Shown: in pieces, positions 18,412 through 26,868 of the stretch
Numbering within the stretch: the stretch's first letter is position 1
How the letters are laid out: the number at the start of each line of letters is the position of its first letter
Origin: Alteribacter lacisalsi
GTDB taxonomy: Bacteria; Bacillota; Bacilli; Bacillales; Salisediminibacteriaceae
DNA length: 64,000 nt
NCBI RefSeq assembly: GCF_003226345.1
Contig: NZ_PDOF01000002.1
Location: 662,608 to 726,607, forward strand
Reading direction: 5' to 3'
Made by a program: the position numbers and the translations under genes
Notes under the pieces: model-generated
The model's database searches: none
Told to the model about the DNA's origin: nothing
What the model saw: the letters and a program-made list of their open reading frames with translations, nothing else

Positions 18412-18879
18412 ATGACAGTTGAAGTTGGACAGAAAGCACCTGAATTTACACTGCCGGCAAACGACGGCAAAGCCGTAAACCTCTCAGATTATAAAGGCAA
18501 ATACGTTGTTCTCTATTTCTATCCGAAAGACATGACGCCGGGATGCACCACACAGGCGTGTGATTTCCGCGATCAGAAGGAATCTTTTGAAGAGCTCGAC
18601 GCGGTGATCCTTGGCGTGAGCCCGGATCCGGTTGAGCGGCACGAAAAATTCATCGACAAGCACGGCCTCACGTTCCAGCTCCTCGCAGACGAAGATCACA
18701 AAGTCGCTGAAGAATACGGCGTCTGGAAACTGAAGAAAAACTTCGGCAAAGAGTACATGGGCATCGAACGCTCCACCTTCGTCATTGATAAAGAAGGAAA
18801 CATCATCAAAGAGTGGCGCAAAGTGAAAGTGAAAGGCCACGTGGAAGAAGCACTCGAATTCATCAGAGAACAGCAGTAA
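18412..18879 (+). CDS. bcp: Thiol peroxidase, Bcp/PrxQ type (YgaF)
   Basis: A 155-residue atypical 2-Cys peroxiredoxin. The peroxidatic Cys45 and resolving Cys50 lie in MTPGCTTQACDFRD, the PrxQ pattern. It reduces hydrogen peroxide and organic peroxides in the cytosol with thioredoxin as donor. The ATG at 18412 follows GGAAGGAGAG. In B. subtilis ygaF immediately precedes perR; here about 42 kb separate them. A terminator follows directly. Confidence 0.94.
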   Translation: MTVEVGQKAPEFTLPANDGKAVNLSDYKGKYVVLYFYPKDMTPGCTTQACDFRDQKESFEELDAVILGVSPDPVERHEKFIDKHGLTFQLLADEDHKVAEEYGVWKLKKNFGKEYMGIERSTFVIDKEGNIIKEWRKVKVKGHVEEALEFIREQQ

Positions 18880-18885
18880 CCACTG

Positions 18886-18914
18886 AACGCTCCCTCCAGA
18901 CAGGGAGCGTTTTT
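18886..18914 (+). terminator. bcp terminator
   Basis: Perfect 10-bp stem AACGCTCCCT (18886-18895) / AGGGAGCGTT (18902-18911) followed by TTTT. It separates the conserved backbone from the exopolysaccharide locus. Confidence 0.92.
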
Positions 18915-19067
18915 CACTGTTTCAACTTCCAATTTTCAGGGTTAGTATAGTCACTTTGACCTAATCAAAAAAGTGCCTTTCACCCGATAAACAGTATAAA
19001 GAACAGCGGAAATACGCGATATACGAATAAAACAAGGAAAATATCACTATAAAAAGTCAGAATATTG

Positions 19068-19096
19068 TTGACATGTTCTTTATTAAGAACTAAAAT
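19068..19096 (+). promoter_or_regulatory. Sigma-A promoter of the exopolysaccharide operon
   Basis: TTGACA (19068-19073) and TAAAAT (19091-19096) are separated by exactly 17 bp. The first gene starts at 19239, so a leader of about 135 nt is predicted. The spacer consists almost wholly of a 16-bp palindrome (separate entry). Confidence 0.8.
19075..19090. promoter_or_regulatory. SinR-like operator inside the eps promoter spacer
   Basis: The palindrome GTTCTTTATTAAGAAC (arms GTTCTT/AAGAAC) fills the promoter spacer. GTTCTTT agrees with the published SinR core GTTCTYT. A protein bound here would block RNA polymerase directly. An identical site lies at 43746 and weaker ones at 19186 and 20653. 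Confidence 0.7.
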
Positions 19097-19185
19097 GAAA
19101 AATAATCAGATGAACGCCAAAATATACAAAATCATCCAATCCAGATTACCGACGTTATCACTCTCCGTTCACCCACAAAACATTC

Positions 19186-19201
19186 GTTCTATATGCAGAA
19201 C
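19186..19201. promoter_or_regulatory. Second, weaker SinR-like operator in the eps leader
   Basis: GTTCTATATGCAGAAC has arms GTTCT/AGAAC with the same overall 16-bp span, 111 bp downstream of the first site. Multiple SinR sites at eps promoters are known in B. subtilis. Confidence 0.45.
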
Positions 19202-19238
19202 AGCACACAGGCCACTCTGAGAAAAGAAGGTGACACAT

Positions 19239-19967
19239 TTGCGTACGAATGCAAACAAGGAGATTGAGATCAAGCAGATCTATAATCTCCTGAAAAAACG
19301 TCTCTGGATTATTATTTTATTTTCAGCGCTGACGACCACCGGCGGATACATGTACCACCAGTCGATTCAGCCGGAACCGATTTACGATTCCACCTCAAGG
19401 ATAATGATCAGTGAAAGCTCGGGCTATATGAATACACTCCGCGTGTTTATTACCGAACCGCCGGTCATGCAGGCCGTCATTGATGAACTCGGTCTTTCCA
19501 TGAGCCCCCAGGCGCTCAGCACCAGGATTCATGTGGATAATATCAGTGATTCACAAATTGTCATGATCACAGCACAGGCCGGCAGCCCTGAAATGGCAGC
19601 CAGCATTGCAAATACAACGGCAGAACAGTATCAGGAAGTGGTCGCCTCCACCCTCGGGTTCACCGATGTGGAACAGCTCTCCGCCGCTGTGGCCAATCCG
19701 AATCAGCTGCCGATTAACCCGATGAGCAATAATCTTATCTACGCTGCCGCTGTATTCGGTATTTTTACCGCAATCGGCTTAATCTTCCTGCTCGACAGCA
19801 TCGACAACCGGGTACGATACCGCCGGGAAGTGGAAAAGCTGCTTCAGGTTCCGGTAATCGGCGACGTTTCCAAAATGACGAGACGGACGATGCAGAAGAC
19901 GACGAAAGAACATCGAAAAGCAGACGCATTGAGAGGTGAAACTGTTGGTGAATCTACTAAGGGATAG
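19239..19967 (+). CDS. epsA: Wzz/CapA-type chain-length modulator of tyrosine kinase (EpsA-like)
   Basis: A 242-residue membrane protein with the polysaccharide co-polymerase layout: a short basic cytosolic start, transmembrane helix 1 (IIILFSALTTTGGYMY), an external domain of about 130 residues with the Wzz-type pattern, and transmembrane helix 2 (LIYAAAVFGIFTAIGLIFLL). A cytosolic tail then activates the partner kinase. It sets polymer length and recruits the kinase encoded next. The TTG at 19239 is favoured because AAGGTGA lies 6 nt upstream; a GTG at 19230 is in frame but poorly spaced. It overlaps the kinase gene. Confidence 0.85.
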   Translation: MRTNANKEIEIKQIYNLLKKRLWIIILFSALTTTGGYMYHQSIQPEPIYDSTSRIMISESSGYMNTLRVFITEPPVMQAVIDELGLSMSPQALSTRIHVDNISDSQIVMITAQAGSPEMAASIANTTAEQYQEVVASTLGFTDVEQLSAAVANPNQLPINPMSNNLIYAAAVFGIFTAIGLIFLLDSIDNRVRYRREVEKLLQVPVIGDVSKMTRRTMQKTTKEHRKADALRGETVGESTKG

Positions 19968-20613
19968 AAAAATCCCGCAGCTTGTCACAAACCCGAAATC
20001 GCAGATCGCCGAGGAGTTTGACCGGATCCGGCAGAACATCGAATTTGCCAGATATGAAATCAACACCAAAACGATTATCGTTACCTCTCCCGGCTACAAT
20101 GAAGGAAAATCGACTGTTATTTCCAACCTTGCTATGAATCTGTCACATCACGGAAAGTCGGTGCTGCTGATTGACATCGATATTAAGGATCCTTCTTTAA
20201 ATAAAATCTTCAATATAAAAAATACCGTGGGACTCACAAACGTTCTCTCCGGGCAGAAACCAGTTGAAGAGGCGATCAATCAGACCGAAAATGCCCGGCT
20301 GAAACTCATCACAACCGGACCCGTTCCCTACGACCTGGACAGCCTCCTTCAGTCCCGTAAAATGGACGAACTGCTCAAACGTGCGTCCCGGGAGTACGAT
20401 TACGTGCTGCTTGACTCACCACCCGTTCTTGAAGGGGAAACGGCCAAAATCGTCGCCGGCCGCTGTGATGGCGCCATCATGGTGCTCCGTGTGAAGCGGA
20501 CGGAGGATGAAGTGGCACTCGAGGCAAAAAAGATTCTGGAAATGACCAATACGAAACTGTTCGGCATCATAATGAACGCACGGAAACGAAAATTCTTTAA
20601 AAAGAACAAATAA
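19945..20613 (+). CDS. epsB: CpsD/CapB-type bacterial tyrosine kinase without C-terminal Tyr cluster (EpsB-like)
   Basis: A BY-kinase-type P-loop protein of about 222 residues. It has Walker A SPGYNEGKST, Walker A' LLIDIDIKDPSL (the second acidic residue pattern differs from the usual DADLRRP) and Walker B YVLLDSPPV. The EEFDRIRQNIEFA helix is the typical oligomerisation segment. It partners the preceding modulator to control polymer assembly by cyclic autophosphorylation. Oddly, the C-terminus ends in ARKRKFFKKNK with no tyrosine cluster, the usual autophosphorylation target. The start codon may be GTG 19936, TTG 19945 or GTG 19948; GAGAGGTG favours 19945. Confidence 0.85.
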   Translation: MVNLLRDRKIPQLVTNPKSQIAEEFDRIRQNIEFARYEINTKTIIVTSPGYNEGKSTVISNLAMNLSHHGKSVLLIDIDIKDPSLNKIFNIKNTVGLTNVLSGQKPVEEAINQTENARLKLITTGPVPYDLDSLLQSRKMDELLKRASREYDYVLLDSPPVLEGETAKIVAGRCDGAIMVLRVKRTEDEVALEAKKILEMTNTKLFGIIMNARKRKFFKKNK

Positions 20614-20652
20614 CCCTGACCCGCCGCCGCTGTCTCTTTTTTTACCTTTTAC

Positions 20653-20668
20653 GTTCTTTATTACGAAC
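20653..20668. promoter_or_regulatory. SinR-like palindrome between epsB- and epsC-like genes
   Basis: GTTCTTTATTACGAAC differs at one base from the site at 19075. It is followed by ACGAAC/GTTCGT forming an overlapping hairpin (20663-20679). No promoter is obvious beside it, so it may be an auxiliary operator or part of the RNA leader. Confidence 0.4.
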
Positions 20669-20690
20669 AAAGTGTTCGTTCTGGTAATGT

Positions 20691-20870
20691 CTCCTGACCG
20701 TTATCAACTGGAGATACTCGGCCATGCTGTGGGCTTAACAAGCCTTAGATGCGAGTCATCAGTGGTGTGGCGTGAGGATGGGTTGAATGCCCATTTGATT
20801 TAATGCTTTTTGTGGTCCGGCAGCGTATGCCGGGCCGCTGTAAAGCATTAAATCCCGGCTGACCAGACCT
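20691..20870 (+). ncRNA. Probable EAR (eps-associated) antitermination RNA element
   Basis: The 290-bp gap between the epsB-like and epsC-like genes is rich in stems. ACTCG (20716-20720) / CGAGT (20752-20756) encloses a GGCTTAACAAGCC hairpin; an ATGGG/CCCAT hairpin follows. A long stem, TAATGCTTT (20801-20809) / AAAGCATTA (20842-20850), encloses CCGGCA/TGCCGG. In B. subtilis the EAR element, which lets RNA polymerase read through terminators in the long eps operon, lies between epsB and epsC. Identification rests on position and structure; I cannot align it to the covariance model. Confidence 0.65.
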
Positions 20871-20905
20871 GCAGTGAATCATTCAAAAAAAAGGAGGGAT
20901 CGCTT

Positions 20906-22765
20906 GTGGCTTACAGAAGCAGAGTATCGCTGCTCGTTGTGATCGACACCATACTGATTGCAGCTGCCATTATTGCCGGCAGTCTGCTCGTGAGTATGTC
21001 GTTTTCATTTTTTAACGTTTTATTTCTCGTAACCGGTGTGATGCTCATCAGCTGTCATTTTTTATTTTCCTACAGGTACAATCTCTACAAAAAAGCATGG
21101 GAATACGCCAGTACAGGGGAACTGATGATCATTTTAAAAACCGTTTCCCTGTCAGTGCTCGCGACCGCCGCTGCCCAGTTTCTCCTCGTGCAGACGGTGC
21201 AGTTCAGACTGCTCGTGGTCGTCTGGCTGCTTCAGCTTTTCGCGATCGGAGGCACCCGCTTCACCTGGAGGATGTTCCGTGACCATTATCTGGCGCCCGT
21301 TCAGCCGCATCAGAAGCGCACGCTCATCGTGGGCGCAGGATCTGCAGGCACGATGATTGCCAGACAGCTCGTGAAAAACCGTCAGAGTGACATGATGCCG
21401 GTTGCTTTTGTGGACGACAACGAACGGCTTCATCATCTCGATATTCTAGGCGTTCCGGTCATCGGCGGCACCGAAGACATCACCGCTGCCGTAAAGGACT
21501 TTAATATCGACAACATCGTCATCGCGATCCCGTCACTGAAAAAGCACGAGCTGAATCCGATATTCAAGGAATGCGGGAAAACCTCGGCAAAAACGCAGAT
21601 CCTGCCGCTTATTGAGGATCTGGTTTCCGGAAAAGTCTCCATTAACCAGTTCCGGGAAGTGAAGGTTGAGGACCTCCTCGGCAGAGAGCAGGTGGAGCTC
21701 GACATTGAAGGGATCTCCAAGCAGCTCTCAGGGCGTGTCGTTCTCGTTACAGGGGCAGGGGGATCGATCGGGTCGGAAATCTGCCGGCAGATCACCCGCT
21801 TCAAGCCGCAGAAACTCGTTCTTCTCGGTCACGGGGAGAACAGCATTTATTCGATTGAAATGGAGCTAAAGGCCAAGTTCAGGCACCACAACATCCAATA
21901 CGTAACGGAAATTGCCGACATTCAGGATGAGGAAAAAATGCAGCAGATCATGAATTTCCATAAACCGTGTGTCGTCTATCACGCCGCGGCTCACAAGCAC
22001 GTGCCGCTGATGGAGCGGAACCCGGAGGAAGCAGTCAAAAACAACATGATCGGCACGCGCAACGTCGCCCTTGCCGCCTCCAATCACGGGGTCACGACAT
22101 TCGTGATGATCTCCTCGGACAAGGCAGTTAACCCCACGAGCGTGATGGGATCAAGCAAGCGTCTGGCAGAGATGATCGTTCAGGCAATGGACCAGAGAAG
22201 CCGGACGAGCTTTATCACCGTCCGCTTCGGAAACGTTCTTGGAAGCCGGGGCAGCGTCATTCCTCTTTTTAAACATCAGATCCAGAACGGCGGTCCGGTC
22301 ACGGTCACCCATCCGGACATGGTCCGCTATTTCATGACGATCCCGGAAGCGTCGCGCCTCGTGCTTCAGGCCGGAAGTCTTGCCAGAGGCGGGGAAACCT
22401 TCGTCCTGGACATGGGGGAGCCGGTCAAAATCGTGGATCTGGCAAAAAACCTGATCAAACTGTCCGGATACTCAGAGGAAGAGGTCGGGATTACCTACAC
22501 AGGAATGCGGCCGGGAGAAAAGCTGTTTGAGGAACTTTTGAATGACCACGAAGTGCACGACGAACAGATTTACCCGAAAATTTACATCGGAAAAACCGCA
22601 GACGTACTCATCAGCGAAATCGAAACGCTGATGGCCAACTACGACACGTACAGTAAACAGGAGCTCCGGGAAGAGCTTCTGTATCTGGCCAATTTAAAAC
22701 CGCAGCCCGGCAAACAGGAAGTGCCAGCTGAAAAAAGAGAAGAAATGGTACCGATGGAAGTGTAA
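20906..22765 (+). CDS. epsC: UDP-GlcNAc 4,6-dehydratase, membrane-anchored (EpsC/CapD/PglF-like)
   Basis: A 619-residue protein. Four N-terminal helices (about 1-110) anchor it; a first Rossmann-like domain ([16 protein letters not shown], about 140) is followed by the catalytic extended SDR domain ([13 protein letters not shown], about 280). Met414-x-x-x-Lys418 replaces the YxxxK of ordinary SDRs, as in inverting and retaining UDP-GlcNAc 4,6-dehydratases ([16 protein letters not shown]). It makes the UDP-4-keto-6-deoxy-HexNAc precursor for a bacillosamine-type sugar. The GTG start at 20906 follows AAGGAGGGA. The EpsN aminotransferase and EpsM acetyltransferase downstream continue the pathway. 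Confidence 0.92.
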   Translation: MAYRSRVSLLVVIDTILIAAAIIAGSLLVSMSFSFFNVLFLVTGVMLISCHFLFSYRYNLYKKAWEYASTGELMIILKTVSLSVLATAAAQFLLVQTVQFRLLVVVWLLQLFAIGGTRFTWRMFRDHYLAPVQPHQKRTLIVGAGSAGTMIARQLVKNRQSDMMPVAFVDDNERLHHLDILGVPVIGGTEDITAAVKDFNIDNIVIAIPSLKKHELNPIFKECGKTSAKTQILPLIEDLVSGKVSINQFREVKVEDLLGREQVELDIEGISKQLSGRVVLVTGAGGSIGSEICRQITRFKPQKLVLLGHGENSIYSIEMELKAKFRHHNIQYVTEIADIQDEEKMQQIMNFHKPCVVYHAAAHKHVPLMERNPEEAVKNNMIGTRNVALAASNHGVTTFVMISSDKAVNPTSVMGSSKRLAEMIVQAMDQRSRTSFITVRFGNVLGSRGSVIPLFKHQIQNGGPVTVTHPDMVRYFMTIPEASRLVLQAGSLARGGETFVLDMGEPVKIVDLAKNLIKLSGYSEEEVGITYTGMRPGEKLFEELLNDHEVHDEQIYPKIYIGKTADVLISEIETLMANYDTYSKQELREELLYLANLKPQPGKQEVPAEKREEMVPMEV

Positions 22766-22793
22766 AGCACTGCCTATTTCAGGGGAGGGAATT

Positions 22794-23672
22794 ATGAGAG
22801 TAAAAAAAGCGATCATTCCGGCAGCAGGGCTTGGAACACGGTTTCTGCCGGCAACAAAGGCGATGCCAAAGGAAATGCTCCCGATTGTGGACAAACCGAC
22901 GATTCAGTACATTGTGGAGGAAGCCGTCGCATCGGGCATTGAAGACATCATCATCGTAACCGGGAAAGGCAAGCGGGCGATCGAGGATCACTTCGACCAT
23001 TCATTTGAGCTTGAGCAGACCCTGATGAAAAAAGGAAAGACCGAGCTTCTGGATGAAGTGCAGAAATCTTCAAAAATGGTGGACATTCACTACATCCGCC
23101 AAAAGGAGCCGAAAGGTCTCGGTCATGCGATCTGGTGCGCCAGAAAGTTTATCGGGGACGAGCCGTTCGCAGTGCTGCTGGGTGATGACATCGTCCAGGC
23201 GGACAAACCGTGCCTCAGGCAGCTGATCGAACAGTACAACCACTACAACGCATCCATACTCGGTGTACAGACGGTACCGGATGAAGAGGTTTCCCGCTAC
23301 GGCATTGTCGCCGGCCAGGCTATGGGCGAGCGGATCTGCAGTGTGAGCCATCTGGTGGAAAAACCACCGTTAAGCGAGGCGCCGTCCAACCTGGCCATTC
23401 TAGGCCGCTACATTTTAAGCCCGAAAATCTTTGATATCCTCGGCACACAGACTCCAGGTGCCGGCGGGGAAATTCAGCTCACCGACGCGATTGCCCGGCT
23501 GAAAATACAGGAAGCGGTGTACGCCTACGATTTCGAAGGGACCCGCTACGACGTGGGTGAAAAGATGGGCTTTATTAAAACAATGATTGACCTGGGGCTC
23601 CAGCGTGACGACCTCCGCCATGAGCTTCTGGACTACCTGGCTGAAGTGATGGAACAGCAGCTGGTCAAATAG
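22794..23672 (+). CDS. galU: UTP--glucose-1-phosphate uridylyltransferase
   Basis: A 292-residue GalU/GtaB-type enzyme making UDP-glucose from UTP and glucose-1-phosphate. The nucleotide-binding start [25 protein letters not shown] is unmistakable (residues 4-28), and the GEIQLTDAI and YDVGEKMGF segments are family-typical. It supplies UDP-glucose for the locus, which GalE, encoded at the far end, can convert to UDP-galactose. The genome surely has another gtaB elsewhere; this is the EPS-dedicated copy. Confidence 0.94.
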   Translation: MRVKKAIIPAAGLGTRFLPATKAMPKEMLPIVDKPTIQYIVEEAVASGIEDIIIVTGKGKRAIEDHFDHSFELEQTLMKKGKTELLDEVQKSSKMVDIHYIRQKEPKGLGHAIWCARKFIGDEPFAVLLGDDIVQADKPCLRQLIEQYNHYNASILGVQTVPDEEVSRYGIVAGQAMGERICSVSHLVEKPPLSEAPSNLAILGRYILSPKIFDILGTQTPGAGGEIQLTDAIARLKIQEAVYAYDFEGTRYDVGEKMGFIKTMIDLGLQRDDLRHELLDYLAEVMEQQLVK

Positions 23673-23682
23673 GAGGCACGCC

Positions 23683-24837
23683 ATGCAGAAGAAAATTCTT
23701 CTTTGCGCAACGGTCGACTATCACTTTAAAGCTTTTCACCTTCCTTACATGAAATGGTTTAAGGAGCAGGGATGGGAGGTTCACGTTGCGGCATCGGGCG
23801 AACTGAAGCTTCCCTACACCGATGTGAAATACAATCTCCCGATTAAGCGCTCTCCGTTCCGGCTGGAAAATCTTGCAGCACTTCGGGAGCTTCGGGCGAT
23901 CGTGGACCGGGAGCAGTTCGCCATCGTGCACAGTCACACGCCGATTGGCGGGGTGATCGGCAGACTTGCAGCAGGCCGCGCCAGAAAAAACGGCACAAAA
24001 GTATTTTACACCGCTCACGGCTTTCACTTCTGCAAAGGGGCACCGGCTGCGAACTGGCTCTGCTACTACCCGGTGGAAAAACTGCTGGCCTCTCTCACCG
24101 ACTGCCTGATCACGATCAATGAGGAAGATTACGAGCGGGCCAAACATCACCGGCTGTCAGCAGGCACGATCGCCCACGTGCACGGAGTGGGCGTGGACAC
24201 GGAAAAGTTCAGGCCTGCCGATGACTGCGACCGGCACAACACACGGGAAAAGCTGGGTTATTCAGACGAGAATGTGCTGCTTTTTTACGCAGCGGAATTT
24301 AATAAAAACAAGAATCAGCAGTTTCTTATTCATACGCTATCCACACTCAAAGACGAGCTCCCCGGAGCTCGTCTTCTGCTTGCAGGAGAAGGATCGCTCG
24401 AGGAGGAGTGCAGACAGCTTGCCAAAAGGCTTGATGTAGCAGACCGGATCGACTTTTTAGGCTTCCGAAAAGACATCGCACGGCTTTTACCGGCCTGTGA
24501 TATTGCCGTCGGCTCCAGCTATCGCGAAGGGCTGCCGGTCAATATTATGGAAGCGATGGCGTGCGGGCTGCCGGTTGTAGCCACCGAAAACCGGGGTCAC
24601 TGCGAGCTCGTAGTCCAGGGCGTGAACGGCTGGACCATCGCCCCAGGTGACGGCCACACGTTTGCCGAAAAAATAAAGCTTCTGGCCGAGAAGGAACAGC
24701 TCCGCCGCACATTCGGCGATCTGTCCCGCGCCCGGATGACGAGCCGGTACTCCATGAACCTGATCCTGGGCGAAAAAAAGAAACTCTACGGAAAGTACAT
24801 GAATGAAATGGAGGAGGCTGTGTGGGCAATCCAGTGA
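23683..24837 (+). CDS. Family 4 glycosyltransferase (EpsD-like)
   Basis: A 384-residue GT-B fold transferase. The N-terminal acceptor domain has TVDYHFKAFHLPYMKWFKEQGWEV and the HSHTPIGGVIGRLAAG segment typical of EpsD. The C-terminal donor domain has LLAGEGSLEEECR, and the E-x7-E motif is in SSYREGLPVNIMEAMACGLPVV. It adds a sugar from a nucleotide donor to the lipid-linked repeat unit at the inner face of the membrane. AGGAGG precedes the ATG. It overlaps the next gene by 16 bp. Confidence 0.88.
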   Translation: MQKKILLCATVDYHFKAFHLPYMKWFKEQGWEVHVAASGELKLPYTDVKYNLPIKRSPFRLENLAALRELRAIVDREQFAIVHSHTPIGGVIGRLAAGRARKNGTKVFYTAHGFHFCKGAPAANWLCYYPVEKLLASLTDCLITINEEDYERAKHHRLSAGTIAHVHGVGVDTEKFRPADDCDRHNTREKLGYSDENVLLFYAAEFNKNKNQQFLIHTLSTLKDELPGARLLLAGEGSLEEECRQLAKRLDVADRIDFLGFRKDIARLLPACDIAVGSSYREGLPVNIMEAMACGLPVVATENRGHCELVVQGVNGWTIAPGDGHTFAEKIKLLAEKEQLRRTFGDLSRARMTSRYSMNLILGEKKKLYGKYMNEMEEAVWAIQ

Positions 24838-25925
24838 GAGTGTTACATGTTGTCGTGAATATGAACCGGGGAGGCGCCGAGACGCTCCTTATGAATCTGT
24901 ACCGGAACATGGACCGCAAAAAGGTCCAGTTTGATTTTCTTACATGTAAAGACGGCGTGTTTGACCGCGAAATCGAGCAGATGGGCGGGCGGATCCACCG
25001 GATTCTCTATATTACCGAAGCGGGGCACTTCGGCTTTCAGAAGGCGCTGCACACGTTCTTCGCCGCCCACAGAGAGTACAAAATCGTTCATTCTCACTTG
25101 GACAAAATGAGCGGCATCGTGCTGAAAGCGGCAAAGGAGAGCGGGGTTAAGATCCGGATCGCCCATAGCCATAACACGAGCAGCGAAGGCAGCGTCCCGG
25201 TAAAAATGTACAAATGGTACGCAGGGAAACAGATTGGCCGATCGGCCACCCATTTTCTCGCATGCTCCGATCTGGCGGGAAGATGGCTGTTTGAGAAAAG
25301 CGGACGAAAGTACAGGATCTTAAAAAACGGGATCATGTGTAAGGACTTTGCCTACTCATCGGTCAAAAAGGAGCAGGTGAGGGAGGAACTGAACCTGGCA
25401 GCTGAGGATTTTGTGATCGGCCATGTGGGGCGGTTCAACCATCAGAAGAATCACACCTATCTGATTGATTTGTTTGGTGACATCAAAAAGACAGTTCCGC
25501 AAGCCAAACTGATTCTTGCCGGCGACGGTGAATTACGAGCGCGCATCGAAAAGAAGGTAACGGAAAAGAAGCTTACAGACGATGTCCTGTTTCTCGGCGT
25601 CAGAAACGACGTGCAGCGGCTTGTTCAGGCAATGGACGTGTATCTTTTTCCGTCTCTGCACGAAGGGCTGCCGGTCACGCTGGTGGAGGCGCAGGGTGCC
25701 GGGCTGCCGTGCCTCGTTTCAGATGTGATTACACATGAAGTGGATATGGGAGCGGGCCTGGTCCGGTTTCTGCCCCTACACGATCACACGAGGTGGATTG
25801 CGGCAGTGAAGAAGCTGGCTGAGAAGCCGCCACAGCGGATGGTATCAAACCAGGCCTTGGCTGCGAGCGGGTACGACATCCGCCATACAGCCGAATGGAC
25901 ACAGGGATTTTATCTCACCGTTTAA
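24822..25925 (+). CDS. Family 4 glycosyltransferase (EpsF-like)
   Basis: A 367-residue GT4 protein starting at GTG 24822 (after GGAGGAGG) inside the end of the upstream gene. VLHVVVNMNRGGAETLLMNLYRN at the N-terminus is the EpsF pattern; GHVGRFNHQKNHTYLIDLF opens the donor domain and SLHEGLPVTLVEAQGAGLP carries the E-x7-E motif. A second EpsF-like gene lies at 30546, so the family was expanded in this locus. Donor sugar not predictable. Confidence 0.88.
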   Translation: MGNPVRVLHVVVNMNRGGAETLLMNLYRNMDRKKVQFDFLTCKDGVFDREIEQMGGRIHRILYITEAGHFGFQKALHTFFAAHREYKIVHSHLDKMSGIVLKAAKESGVKIRIAHSHNTSSEGSVPVKMYKWYAGKQIGRSATHFLACSDLAGRWLFEKSGRKYRILKNGIMCKDFAYSSVKKEQVREELNLAAEDFVIGHVGRFNHQKNHTYLIDLFGDIKKTVPQAKLILAGDGELRARIEKKVTEKKLTDDVLFLGVRNDVQRLVQAMDVYLFPSLHEGLPVTLVEAQGAGLPCLVSDVITHEVDMGAGLVRFLPLHDHTRWIAAVKKLAEKPPQRMVSNQALAASGYDIRHTAEWTQGFYLTV

Positions 25926-25941
25926 AGAGAGGAGGAGGTCG

Positions 25942-26838
25942 ATGAACAAGACACTTACGGTGTTTACCCCCACCTACAACCGGGCGTTTTGCCTCGATCA
26001 GCTTTACGAGAGTCTGATCCGGCAGCCATCGAGAGAGTTTATCTGGCTCATCATTGATGACGGCTCAACCGATCACACCACGGATCTCGTAAACTCGTGG
26101 ATTGATGAAGGGAAAATTGAGATACGTTACTTCTATCAGACGAACCAGGGCATGCACGGGGCTCACAATACCGCATACGAGCTGATCGATACGGAGCTGA
26201 ACGTGTGTATCGATTCAGATGATTTAATGGCAGAAGGCGCGGTCGAAAAGATTCTTTCTTTTTGGTCTGAAAAGGGCAGTGACCGTGTGAGCGGTATTGC
26301 CGGACTCGATCTGGACCTGAAGGGAAACGTGATCGGCTCGAAGCTTCCGGAAAACATAAGCCGGTCTACGTTATTTGATCTCTATCACCGGCATGGTGTA
26401 ACAGGGGATAAAAAGCTGGTCTACCGCACCGACCTGACGAAAAAATACCCGTATCCCCTGTTTCACGGTGAGCGGTATGTGGGGCTTGCCTATAAGTATT
26501 ATAAGCTCGATGAGGACTATGAGCTGCTGCTTCTTAACGAGCCGCTCTGTGTGGTTGAGTACCTGGAGGACGGCTCATCAATGAACATGTTCCGTCAGTA
26601 TTATCGAAATCCAAAAGGTTTTTCATTTTACCGGAAGGAACTGATGAAGCTTCCCTTCGTGGATCTGAAGTTTAAATTCAGGCAGGCGATTCATTATGTA
26701 TCCAGCAGCATGCTTGAAAAAAACACCCGGTTCTTATTTGAAACACCAACACCCTTGCTGACGGTGCTGGCGATCCCGCCCGGGCTCGTTTTATATGCTC
26801 ACATCCTGACAAAACAGCGAACCGCCTCTTCCCCTTAG
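25942..26838 (+). CDS. Family 2 glycosyltransferase
   Basis: A 298-residue GT-A fold enzyme: TVFTPTYNRAFCLDQLYESL at the start, then IDDGSTDHT and the DxD-type IDSDD (about residue 90-94) that binds the metal-nucleotide. It resembles no specific Eps enzyme closely and is not EpsE-like, so it should not be assumed to have the flagellar clutch function. GGAGGAGG precedes the ATG at 25942. It is tightly packed within the operon. Confidence 0.88.
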   Translation: MNKTLTVFTPTYNRAFCLDQLYESLIRQPSREFIWLIIDDGSTDHTTDLVNSWIDEGKIEIRYFYQTNQGMHGAHNTAYELIDTELNVCIDSDDLMAEGAVEKILSFWSEKGSDRVSGIAGLDLDLKGNVIGSKLPENISRSTLFDLYHRHGVTGDKKLVYRTDLTKKYPYPLFHGERYVGLAYKYYKLDEDYELLLLNEPLCVVEYLEDGSSMNMFRQYYRNPKGFSFYRKELMKLPFVDLKFKFRQAIHYVSSSMLEKNTRFLFETPTPLLTVLAIPPGLVLYAHILTKQRTASSP

Positions 26839-26868
26839 GAAGAGAAACAGAAAGAAAGGATTACACCT

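Noticed and set aside
25942..26838. EpsE flagellar clutch glycosyltransferase
   Set aside because: It is a GT2 protein in an eps operon but its sequence does not resemble EpsE beyond the generic GT-A motifs.
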